Assembly: GCF_035916755.1 (NCBI RefSeq)
Contig: NZ_JAYWIX010000003.1
Coordinates: 124,001 to 188,000, forward strand
Direction: 5' to 3'
DNA length: 64,000 bases
Source of the DNA: Rothia sp035916755
GTDB taxonomy: Bacteria > Actinomycetota > Actinomycetes > Actinomycetales > Micrococcaceae
Part shown: piece by piece, positions 52,582 to 60,100 of the stretch
Position numbering within the stretch: the first letter of the stretch is position 1
Layout of the letters: every line of letters begins with the position of its first letter
Position numbers and translations under genes: made by a program
Notes under the pieces: model-generated
Database searches by the model: none
What the model saw: only the letters and a program-made list of their open reading frames with translations
Told to the model about the DNA's origin: nothing

Positions 52582-54261
52582 TCATCGCGTCAACTTGCGG
52601 TGAACGACGCGGTGCGGCTTCGCAGCCTCGGGGCCAAGACGCTCAATCTTGTTCTTCTCGTAGGACTCGAAGTTACCCTCGAACCAGTACCAGTTGTCGG
52701 GCTGTTCGTCGGTGCCTTCCCAAGCCAGGATGTGGGTTGCTACTCTGTCGAGGAACCAGCGGTCGTGGGAGACCACGACGGCACAGCCGGGGAATTCCAG
52801 CAGGGCATTTTCGAGGGAGGTGAGGGTTTCGACGTCCAGGTCGTTGGTGGGTTCGTCGAGCAGCAGCAGGTTGCCGCCCTGCTTGAGGGTCAGGGCTAGA
52901 TTGAGGCGGTTGCGCTCACCACCGGAGAGCACACCTGCCTTCTTCTGCTGGTCGGGGCCCTTGAAGCCGAAAGCTGAGACGTAGGCGCGTGAGGGCATTT
53001 CTACCTGGCCTACCTGGATGTAATCCAGGCCGTCTGAGACAACCTCCCACAGCGACTTTTCGGGGTCGATGTTGGCGCGGTTCTGGTCAACGTATGAAAT
53101 CTTAACGGTTTCACCGATCTTCAGGTTGCCGCCGTCGAGGGGTTCAAGGCCAACGATGGTCTTGAAGAGGGTTGACTTACCCACACCGTTGGGGCCGATG
53201 ACGCCGACGATGCCGTTACGGGGCAGGGAGAAGGAAAGACCGTTGATGAGGGAGCGGCCGTCGAAGCCCTTCTGCAGGTTTTCTGCTTCGATGACGACGT
53301 TACCCAGGCGGGGTCCCGGGGGAATCTGGATTTCTTCGAAATCTAGCTTGCGGGTCTTCTCAGCCTCTGCAGCCATCTCTTCGTAGCGGGCCAGACGGGC
53401 CTTCGACTTAGCCTGACGGCCCTTGGTGTTGGAGCGAACCCACTCAAGTTCTTCTTCCAGGCGCTTAGCGAGCTTGGCGTCCTTCTTACCCTGAACTTCA
53501 AGGCGAGCGCGCTTCTTGTCCAGGTAAGTGGAGTAGTTGCCCTCGTAGGGGTAGAGGTTACCGCGGTCTACTTCTGCGATCCATTCTGCAACGTGATCGA
53601 GGAAGTAACGGTCGTGGGTAATGGCGATTACTGCGCCCTCGTAGGACTGCAGGTGCTGTTCCAGCCAAAGGACGGATTCGGCATCCAGGTGGTTGGTGGG
53701 CTCGTCGAGCAGTAGCAGGTCGGGCTTCTGGAGCAGGAGCTTGCAGAGAGCTACGCGGCGGCGTTCACCACCGGAGAGGTGGGTAACAGGTGAGTCTCCG
53801 GGAGGGCAGCGCAGGGCGTCCATAGCCTGTTCCAGCTGGGAGTCGATGTCCCAGGCGTTGGCAGCGTCGATGGCTTCCTGCAGCTTGCCCATTTCTTCCA
53901 TGAGCGCGTCGAAGTCAGCATCGGGGTTGGCCATCTCTTCTGAGATTTCGTTGTAGCGAACAATCTTTTCGTAGATTTCGCCGACGCCTTCCTGGACGTT
54001 ACCCAGGACGGTCTTTTCTTCGTTCAGCGGGGGCTCCTGCATGAGAATGCCCACGGTGTAGCCTTCTGAAAGTCGTGCTTCACCGTTGGAGGGGGTATCG
54101 AGACCCGCCATGATTTTCAGGATGGTTGACTTACCGGCACCGTTGGGGCCGACCATACCGATTTTTGCACCGGGGAAGAACGACATTGATACGTCGTTAA
54201 GGATGACTTTGTCGCCTACAGTTTTGCGGGCTTTGGTCATGGTGTAGATAAATTCTGCCAT
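52582..54261 (-). CDS. ettA: ABC-F protein EttA (energy-dependent translational throttle)
   Basis: A 559-residue protein with two ABC ATPase domains in tandem and no membrane part. Domain 1: Walker A GPNGAGKST, signature LSGGERRRVAL, Walker B LLLLDEPTNHLD. Domain 2: GPNGVGKST, LSGGERNRLNL, LLLLDEPTNDLD. The inter-domain linker (PtIM) is helical and basic. EttA binds the ribosomal E site and gates initiation by ATP/ADP ratio. ATG at 54261 (MAEFIYTM) matches the family N-terminus; a start nine codons upstream is unlikely. Confidence 0.93.
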   Translation of the reverse strand: MAEFIYTMTKARKTVGDKVILNDVSMSFFPGAKIGMVGPNGAGKSTILKIMAGLDTPSNGEARLSEGYTVGILMQEPPLNEEKTVLGNVQEGVGEIYEKIVRYNEISEEMANPDADFDALMEEMGKLQEAIDAANAWDIDSQLEQAMDALRCPPGDSPVTHLSGGERRRVALCKLLLQKPDLLLLDEPTNHLDAESVLWLEQHLQSYEGAVIAITHDRYFLDHVAEWIAEVDRGNLYPYEGNYSTYLDKKRARLEVQGKKDAKLAKRLEEELEWVRSNTKGRQAKSKARLARYEEMAAEAEKTRKLDFEEIQIPPGPRLGNVVIEAENLQKGFDGRSLINGLSFSLPRNGIVGVIGPNGVGKSTLFKTIVGLEPLDGGNLKIGETVKISYVDQNRANIDPEKSLWEVVSDGLDYIQVGQVEMPSRAYVSAFGFKGPDQQKKAGVLSGGERNRLNLALTLKQGGNLLLLDEPTNDLDVETLTSLENALLEFPGCAVVVSHDRWFLDRVATHILAWEGTDEQPDNWYWFEGNFESYEKNKIERLGPEAAKPHRVVHRKLTR

Positions 54262-54354
54262 GCGTTTAAGCCTACCGGTTGATGTCAAGCTGTTGGGGGT
54301 TTAGGGCAGGGCATCTGCCAAGAATCTTGGTGTGAGTTTGCCCTGCCCCGCCCT

Positions 54355-54924
54355 TTAGCTGGTCAGAGCCTCCACAGCCTCGTCGTCTGCTGCCTTCTCA
54401 GTGAGCCCCTGGTCAGAAACCTGATAGCCGTTTTCGGGAGAATGGCTGCCTTGGGGGTCTTCTTCAACAGCTGGTAGAGAGCTATAGCCGTGGTTGAGTT
54501 TCTGTTCTCCGGCTACCTGTTCGTTGAACTTGCGATCGGTTTCATCGACATCCGGTTTTCGGTCAGTGACACGGGCAAAATTGGCTAGCCCGTAGTTGAG
54601 GTCGTGCCCAATGCTGGTGGCGTCTACTTCGATACTGGTGCCGGGTGAGCCGTCCGACCGTTCAAACTGTTTGACGCGCAGGCGTCCGGTAACCAGCACC
54701 GGGTGCCCTACCTGTAGGCTCCGGGCGCTGTTATACGCCAGAGCTCTAAAGGAGTTGACGGTGTACCAGTTGGTTGTGCCTTCTTTCCAGGTACCGCTGG
54801 TGGCATCAAACCAGCGGGGTGTGGAGGCAATACGGAAGTTCGTTACCGGGATATTGCCGTTGGGCAGAAATTTTTGGGTGGGTGCCGTTGCGATAAAGCC
54901 TCGGATAGTGACGGTGTCGGTCAT
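54355..54924 (-). CDS. ssb: Single-stranded DNA-binding protein
   Basis: A 189-residue OB-fold protein: TVTIRGFIATAPTQKFLPNGNIPVTNFRIAST, then TTNWYTVNSFRALAYNSARSLQVGHPVLVTGRLRVKQFE. The C-terminal 80 residues are polar and acidic but end DDEAVEALTS, not the canonical DDIPF-type tip that recruits repair proteins. It is therefore probably an accessory SSB, with the replicative copy elsewhere (inference). AAGGAGGAG precedes the ATG. Confidence 0.87.
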   Translation of the reverse strand: MTDTVTIRGFIATAPTQKFLPNGNIPVTNFRIASTPRWFDATSGTWKEGTTNWYTVNSFRALAYNSARSLQVGHPVLVTGRLRVKQFERSDGSPGTSIEVDATSIGHDLNYGLANFARVTDRKPDVDETDRKFNEQVAGEQKLNHGYSSLPAVEEDPQGSHSPENGYQVSDQGLTEKAADDEAVEALTS

Positions 54925-55004
54925 GACTCCTCCTTGAGTTGTGGGTGGACCGGGTGTCTCAAGGGTTACATCAGCAGAGGCCTATGAGCCAGAAAAATGG
55001 TGGC

Positions 55005-55013
55005 TGTGGATAA
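55005..55013 (-). promoter_or_regulatory. Perfect DnaA box upstream of ssb
   Basis: TGTGGATAA (complement of the consensus TTATCCACA) lies 81 bases upstream of the ssb start. A single box is close to chance in 64 kb, so a regulatory role is only possible. Confidence 0.35.
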
Positions 55014-55201
55014 CGTATGTGCTGCTATTGCACGGGAAAGGGCAGAAAATTGGTGAAGCTGTGACGCGGGCAAGAGCTTTCATGACAGATTTTGTTCACA
55101 CCCCTGTTGCACGACTGCGCTCCCCCTCTAGGCTCATATCACCTGCCCGCTAAGGCACCGGGGCAGGCGTCCGCATCTACCAGTACAAAGGAGACAGCAC
55201 A

Positions 55202-55775
55202 GTGACCGATACACGTGTTCCCGATGAGCCTGCCTGGGTACGGAATGACCGTACCCGCACCTACTTTGAACAGGAATGGCAGAATGTGCCACGTACAAGC
55301 GAGGCCCTTTTCGAGCACCTCTGCCTACTGGTGTTCCAAAGCGGCCTGTGGTGGTCGACAGTTTTAGCAAAACGGGAGGAGCTGAACCGGGCCTTACACA
55401 ATTTTCAACCCGATCGTTTGGCTGCCATGGCTGAAGTCGATATCGCTGGTTACCTTGAAAGCGATATCGGCATTAGAAACCAGTCTAAAACTTCGGGCCT
55501 GCATCAATAATGCGAGAGTGTTGAAAGAGTCTCGGGTAAATCTAGCAGATCTCTTTGCTGAGGCATTTCCAGAGGAATTACTGTGCCCGTGCACCGAAGC
55601 ACTCCCCCGAACCACCGCTGAAACCGATACCCTGGCTCGCGAGTTACGGGCTCTTGGGTTTCAACGTTTAGGGCCGGTGGTTGTATGCGCGGTGGCTCAG
55701 GCTGCCGGCTATATCCGTTTAGGAACACACCCGCTTAGCCGGCGTGGTCAAAGTAGGCTTGCACTGCCTGACTAG
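55202..55775 (+). pseudogene. tag: Frameshifted 3-methyladenine DNA glycosylase I-like gene
   Basis: The first frame (to 55510) reads FEQEWQNVPRTSEALFEHLCLLVFQSGLWW...DIGIRNQSK, the N-terminal part of Tag. The continuation KLRACINNARVLKESRVNLADLF...LARELRALGFQRLGPVVVCAVAQAAGYI is in another frame (to 55775). Removing one A from the AAAA run near 55487 restores one protein. The zinc ligands of E. coli Tag (N-terminal Cys and His) are not visible, so even the restored protein is divergent. The 3' end overlaps the convergent lactamase-like gene by 41 bases. Confidence 0.7.
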
Positions 55776-56667
55776 CTACCTCGTACCCTACCTGCTGGTC
55801 CTCGAACCCCTTGCTCAACAGGGCAATGGAGTAGGTAGTACTTTCGGTTCTAACAACGCCGACAGAGCTGATATGCCATTCGCCAGTGTCTTCCTGGATC
55901 CAGCCATTTTTAACCGATACGTCGGTGACAGGTTCCCCCAGTACGGTCTGCCCGTATTGGGAGCCCACGCCCCAGGTTTGTGACCAGTCGAGCGGAACCA
56001 TTTTTTCGAGAAGGAACTGCGCGTCGGTAGCATTGACCCACTCAACAGTATCGACGATGGCACGCATGATGCGCACCTGGTCCTCGGCCCAGGTTTGGTT
56101 ATCGCCCCAGGTTCCCGCAGATTGGGTCTCCGTTACACCCAGCAACTCATAGGTCTTGTTGAGGGATTCAGCGCTGGCCTCAGATTGTCCGTCATCAGCC
56201 CCAAACCTACGGTAAATCTCAATGGTTGCGTTGTTATCGGAGTAGGTAATGGACGCTTCGACAAGAGCTTTTTCGTCGTCGGTCAGTTCCCGTTGTTCGA
56301 AGGCAGCCAGCCTGAGCAGGGTGAGAGAAATAGGGACTTTGACAATAGATGCTTCATAAGCCCACTGATCTCCCTTATGCAGGAAGAGCTTACCGGTGGT
56401 GTGGTTATAGACGGCAAGGCTGAGGGTAATGCCGTAGTCTGCTTCGAGCTGGTCAAGTGCCTGGTTGATGTCTACGTCATGGGCCTCGTTGGTGTGTTCA
56501 TCACCAGTGGCGGTGAGCTGGATTCGCTCTTCAGCGGGGCCACAGGCAACAAGTAGAGTGCTCAGGGCTAGGGTGAGCCCGGTCCCTGCCAGTATGGTTC
56601 GGCGGGGCAGGACGGGGGCGGACGCGGGTGCGCCGCTGAGCGTTTCAGGCAGGTTGGCTGTAGACAT
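55735..56667 (-). CDS. Class A beta-lactamase-like serine hydrolase lipoprotein
   Basis: A 310-residue exported protein. A Pro-Arg-Arg signal peptide ends in lipobox LVAC (Cys42). The serine-hydrolase motifs are S107-I-V-K (ASIVKV), S143-D-N and K253-N-G in place of the K-T/S-G triad; the Glu166 (ExxLN) of true class A enzymes is not found at the right distance. It may be a cell-wall peptidase or a weak lactamase; resistance cannot be inferred. ATG at 56667 follows AGAGGGC. Confidence 0.82.
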   Translation of the reverse strand: MSTANLPETLSGAPASAPVLPRRTILAGTGLTLALSTLLVACGPAEERIQLTATGDEHTNEAHDVDINQALDQLEADYGITLSLAVYNHTTGKLFLHKGDQWAYEASIVKVPISLTLLRLAAFEQRELTDDEKALVEASITYSDNNATIEIYRRFGADDGQSEASAESLNKTYELLGVTETQSAGTWGDNQTWAEDQVRIMRAIVDTVEWVNATDAQFLLEKMVPLDWSQTWGVGSQYGQTVLGEPVTDVSVKNGWIQEDTGEWHISSVGVVRTESTTYSIALLSKGFEDQQVGYEVASQAVQAYFDHAG

Positions 56668-56819
56668 GCCCTCTAGTGTATTCCGAAAGTATTTGATTTT
56701 CCTGTGTGTAAACCACATACGCTGCCTGTGGCTTTTACAACCATCACTAATAATGTTTTAAAGTTGCGTTTTTCACTTATTGGGGTCGGATTGGGGGTCA
56801 AATCTTTGCTAAAAAGCAT

Positions 56820-56863
56820 CACCCGCCCCACAAGCATCTGCGTTTATGCTTGTGGGGCGGGTG
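56820..56863. terminator. 18-bp perfect stem-loop near the element boundary
   Basis: CACCCGCCCCACAAGCAT at 56820-56837 is exactly complementary to 56846-56863, with an eight-base loop; TTATACT follows on the plus strand. It lies upstream of the lactamase-like gene and just before the accessory region. A terminator blocking read-through from a neighbour is the simplest role. Confidence 0.6.
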
Positions 56864-56987
56864 TTATACTAGCGCCCCAGGAGGGAGTCGAAACCTTATC
56901 CCATATTTTTCTACCTGGGCTTATTTATCTGTGACTAGGTGTTTTGATGGTTAGGCTACCCTACAAATACCCCTGTTTACCGGCAAG

Positions 56988-57009
56988 ATGTTGCGGAAAT
57001 GTTGCGGAA
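56988..57009 (+). repeat. Tandem 11-bp repeat, possible integrase arm sites
   Basis: ATGTTGCGGAA occurs twice head-to-tail, at 56988-56998 and 56999-57009. Short direct repeats near one edge of an element are typical of tyrosine-integrase arm-binding sites. With no integrase in view, this role is a guess. Confidence 0.45.
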
Positions 57010-57526
57010 ATTTTGCTGGCTGTTTGGTGGGCTTTGAGAGCTGTTCGGGGTGCCCCGTCTGAGGGGTGGTGCAGCGGTAGCGGGAGCCCGTTTTAAGGGG
57101 GTGCGTAAGGGCTCTTTCTGTAGCGTTAGCTCGCGTGCGGTGCGGGTGCTGGTGTGCTTATTCTGGTGGCGTGGGTACTCAGAGCCCGCGTGAGTGATAT
57201 TCAGGCAGTCGATGCCCCGGCCCGTAGTGATACGACGCCGGGGCCTTGATGTATCTGGACGGCTGGCTGGTGGCGAGCGCAGCCGGTGGCTCTATGGGCT
57301 GGTGCTGGTAATTGGGAATGCTTACTAGAGGCCGTGAGGGGAAATGACTATACCCGAAAGGGGTCAGGTCTCTGTAGAGGGGGGGGCACCCGGGGGTAAA
57401 GGGTACGCGTTGAATGCGTCCCCTTTCATTGGTGGGGAGTTGGCTTAGGGGGGGGTGCGAACTTTCTCATACCCTTTGGGTGGTTCGATAGGCGAGGTTC
57501 GGCGGGGCTCTGTATATAGAGAATGA
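57010..57526. other. Non-coding left end of the element
   Basis: About 500 bases without a supported gene. It is G- and T-rich on the plus strand. It holds the first copy of a 34-bp repeat (57269-57302, second at 59175-59208) and one GCGAGCGC octamer. Short open frames here lack ribosome sites and family features. Confidence 0.5.
57269..57302 (+). repeat. 34-bp direct repeat, copy 1
   Basis: The 34 bases match 59175-59208 at 33 positions (T/G difference near the middle), in the same orientation. Both contain GGCGAGCGCAGCCGG. Similarity ends abruptly on both sides. Copy 2 lies inside the probable frameshifted gene at 59004-59479. Confidence 0.8.
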
Positions 57527-57561
57527 CGGCCGCGAGCTGCTGGTGTTAGCGCTCGCGGCCG
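57527..57561 (-). terminator. GC-rich hairpin after the last element gene
   Basis: CGGCCGCGAGC at 57527-57537 pairs with GCTCGCGGCCG at 57551-57561. It follows the 57623 gene's stop on the minus strand; TCATTCT comes after the stem. It is a probable terminator for the element's minus-strand operon. Confidence 0.55.
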
Positions 57562-57622
57562 CCTGTTGCCCTGTGGTGCCTGTGCTGCCCTTAGTCTCGC
57601 GCAGAGGTGGGGGCTTGTGCGG

Positions 57623-58561
57623 TTAGGCGGTGGTGCCGGTGAGGTCAGAGAGTGACCAGCCGAATGCCTCAAGCGGTAGCGTATGGCTTACCCCGGGAGT
57701 GAAGCGCAGCGGGGCGGTCTCTTCTACGAGGTAGGGCAGGGCAGTTTTATCGGGGCGCGGCGGGGTGAGCTTGCCTAAGCAGACATCACGGGCGGTTTCA
57801 ATAATGGGCCAGTAGTTGAGGGTAAACCCGCCGTCTGTGGGGGTTATGACCTTGTGCTCTATCAGTAGGTTGAACTTGAGGTCGTCGAAGATTGACCCGG
57901 CCCCGGGCTCTGTCTGGGCTAGGGCGTGGGCGTTGCTGAGAAACCCATCTGTAAGGCGCAGGTGACTTGAGACGTAGCTATGCAGGTTGAAAGCGTTGAT
58001 ACATACCTGTTCCGGTAGGGCTGCTATTGACTCGTCACGGAAAAACGCGCCGGTTAGTCGCCAGTATTCGGGGTACTTCTGTTCAAGCTCTGGTGAGCCG
58101 TAGAGCCCGCCGGGGTTGGTGAGGATATAGGCGGCGTCTTGACCGGCTAGAGGGCCCTTGCTGATGGTGCGGCCGTGAGCGTACCTGAGATACCCGGCGG
58201 CGAGCGCAGCTGTAAGTGTGGAGTGTTCTAGGGCTGTGGGGTCGTTGTAGAGGCTGGCTGCTAGGTGGGTGATGTTGGCAGGGATAAGGCCGCCGGTGTG
58301 GTGGTGGTTGGCGGTGTGGTGTATTCGGGCTAGTTGTTCCCATTGTTCTAGGGTGAGGGGGTCAAAGGTGGGTTGGGGGTCTAGCGTGAATACGGGGCGG
58401 GCTGCTGGCTGCTCTGCTGGCTGGTGGTCTTTGGTGGCGCTCGCGGCCTTGTGGGTGGGGTGTGTGGTGAGGCGTAGGCCGGTGGGTGTGGTGGTGAGTT
58501 TTGCCCGGCGTCGGCGTCCGGCGCGATTGGTGCAGGTTGCAGGGGCGGTTGTTGCGGTCAT
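57623..58561 (-). CDS. Element protein of unknown function
   Basis: A 312-residue protein I cannot assign. After a basic, Thr-rich N-terminus (NRAGRRRRAKL near residues 12-22) and a Pro/Gln linker, residues about 75-290 look folded. They show LTLEQWEQLARIHHTANHHHTGGLIPANI, an amphipathic helical centre, and a wHTH-like stretch FDDLKFNLLIEHKVITPTDGGF. There are no membrane segments. An AAAGG ribosome site sits inside a 17-bp operator-like dyad, so expression is probably tightly controlled. It is the last gene of the element's operon. Confidence 0.7.
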   Translation of the reverse strand: MTATTAPATCTNRAGRRRRAKLTTTPTGLRLTTHPTHKAASATKDHQPAEQPAARPVFTLDPQPTFDPLTLEQWEQLARIHHTANHHHTGGLIPANITHLAASLYNDPTALEHSTLTAALAAGYLRYAHGRTISKGPLAGQDAAYILTNPGGLYGSPELEQKYPEYWRLTGAFFRDESIAALPEQVCINAFNLHSYVSSHLRLTDGFLSNAHALAQTEPGAGSIFDDLKFNLLIEHKVITPTDGGFTLNYWPIIETARDVCLGKLTPPRPDKTALPYLVEETAPLRFTPGVSHTLPLEAFGWSLSDLTGTTA

Positions 58562-58563
58562 TT

Positions 58564-58580
58564 CATAGAACCTTTCTATG
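58564..58580 (-). promoter_or_regulatory. Operator-like dyad over the ribosome binding site
   Basis: CATAGAA-cct-TTCTATG is a perfect 7-bp dyad three bases upstream of the 58561 start codon and contains its AAAGG. The nonamer TCATAGAAC recurs at 58812-58820 and inverted at 58732-58740. The pattern suits a repressor operator or an RNA hairpin controlling translation. Confidence 0.55.
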
Positions 58581-59003
58581 TGGATATGTGGGCGGTTCGC
58601 CCGGTAGGCAGTGGCGCAGATGAACTCTTGAGCCGTTGGGTAGGGGTATGCCCACCGCGCAGGGGTTGGTTGCAGCGGTGGGGCCTCAAGTGGTCTAGTT
58701 TTACGGATTCGCCTTGTCTTGGTTCTATGAGCGAGACCCTAGAGAAGTTGCAGCGGCTATGTCTGGTGTGACGGCCAGCGCCTTGTGTGGCGGCCGTGCT
58801 TATCTAGGGACTCATAGAACAGGGTACAAGGGCTAAGGGGCGGTATGGGGCATGTTCTCGCGGGGTGGGCTGTGACATGGGGAAAAACCTAAAACCCGGG
58901 CGCAGTCAGAGGGCCCATACGCGAAGCGGTGATAGATGGGGGCCGGTAGGGGTTGCCCCGGGGTGACTTAAAGCCACCCCTAGGGATAGGTCGGCGGGCT
59001 GGC
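58581..59003. other. Spacer with repeated TCATAGAAC sites
   Basis: No supported gene. It holds two of the three TCATAGAAC nonamers and a hairpin near 58966-58982 (GGGGTG...CACCCC) that may terminate transcription from the gene to its right. It probably carries the promoter of the 57623-58561 gene. Confidence 0.45.
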
Positions 59004-59479
59004 TTAGGTGGCTGTGCTGCTGGTTTTGACCCCGTAGGCGTCGGGTCGCCGGTGCCCTGCCTTTATCTCTGAGTAACAGGCAATGCAGCGGGCAAGCGGC
59101 TGCCAGGGGTGAGCAGGGCAAGGGCCAGCGCTGCCCCCTTGAGCCTCTAGAGAGTCACCTTGAGTAGTGCCAGCGGTGGCGAGCGCAGCCGGTGGCGCTA
59201 TGGGCTGGGTGGTGAGGTGTTCTAGGGTCTGTGGGAGTTGGTCGAAGCTGTGCCAGGGGGTGCGGTGGCGGGCTAGGTGGTCTGCTAGTAGCCATGCGGC
59301 GGAGATGGTGAGGGCGTCTGTTGCCGGGGCGGGGTTTTGCTGGTGGGGTTTGGTGTGGTGATTGCTTGGAGCTGCTGGGCGATGGTGGTTTGGGTTAGTT
59401 GCAGGTCTGGGCGTTTGATTCTGAAAAAGGTTTCTAGGTTGCTGGCTTGTATTGCGGCGGTGGTGTTGCTCATTGGCAT
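59004..59479 (-). pseudogene. Small element gene, probably frameshifted
   Basis: From ATG 59479 (GAGGAAA nine bases upstream) a 64-residue frame reads MSNTTAAIQASNLETFFRIKRPDLQLTQTTIAQQLQAI and stops at 59285. The -1 frame beyond it encodes a protein-like stretch, TDALTISAAWLLADHLARHRTPWHSF, and stays open to a stop at 59004, with no start codon of its own. A one-base loss in the C/A-run near 59325-59350 would explain both. It may be a sequencing error, true decay, or a programmed shift; I cannot decide. Confidence 0.45.
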
Positions 59480-59616
59480 TGGTGGTGTTTCCTCTCTTAT
59501 TTGTGCTTACCCGTTGCCCGTTTTTGCTTTTGTGGTGGGGTGGGCAGGGTGTTTGTGGGCTTTGGGGTGCTGGCCTGTCTGCATGTACCAGTGGGCCCGG
59601 TGCTCTTGTGCGTGGT

Positions 59617-60045
59617 TTATGCCGTGATGGGGCGGCGTCGTGGCAGTCCCGGGCGGCCGGGGTGTGTGGGGCGTAGGTGGCGGTGGTTGCCTGTGGTGGG
59701 GTGCCCGGCTTTGCGGGCGCGGCGGGCTGCTAGGTAGCGTCTGAGGCCGGGGTCTAGGTATTCCGGTGAAAGGCCGGTCTGTAGTTGCTTCTTGCAGTTC
59801 AGGCACAGGTTTTTGTATTTGCCGGTTCGGTGCAGTCTGAGAGTGTGCCCTGAACGGTCATGGGTTCGGTTGCAGCGCTCGCAGGGGTGGGCGGTGGTGG
59901 CTGGCTTAAAGGTGTTGCTCTCCCATTTGCAGGTGCGGCATTGGCCTTGATGTTTGCCGCTTTGGAATACTGCCAGCGGGTCGCCGGTGAGGGTTGTGGA
60001 GCGCTGGCAGGTGCGGCATGTGCCGGGGCTGGTAGGGCTGGGCAT
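59617..60045 (-). CDS. Zinc-ribbon protein with four CxxC pairs
   Basis: A 142-residue basic protein with four evenly spaced CxxC pairs: CRTCQRS, CRTCKWE, CERCNRT and CLNCKKQ, over residues about 10-85. Each couple can form one zinc ribbon, giving two treble-clef or rubredoxin-like knuckles. The C-terminal 55 residues are Arg/Pro-rich. No catalytic motif (HNH, topoisomerase or primase core) is visible, so nucleic acid binding is only likely. It lies 55 bases after the initiator gene. Confidence 0.7.
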   Translation of the reverse strand: MPSPTSPGTCRTCQRSTTLTGDPLAVFQSGKHQGQCRTCKWESNTFKPATTAHPCERCNRTHDRSGHTLRLHRTGKYKNLCLNCKKQLQTGLSPEYLDPGLRRYLAARRARKAGHPTTGNHRHLRPTHPGRPGLPRRRPITA

Positions 60046-60100
60046 GGTGTGGGTGTCCTTTCTGGTCTTTGGTGGCGGCGAGCGCCGGTGTGAGTTGTGG

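Noticed and set aside
56704..56934. A 76-codon frame upstream of the lactamase-like gene
   Set aside because: It passes through the 18-bp hairpin and has no ribosome site; better explained as non-coding boundary sequence.
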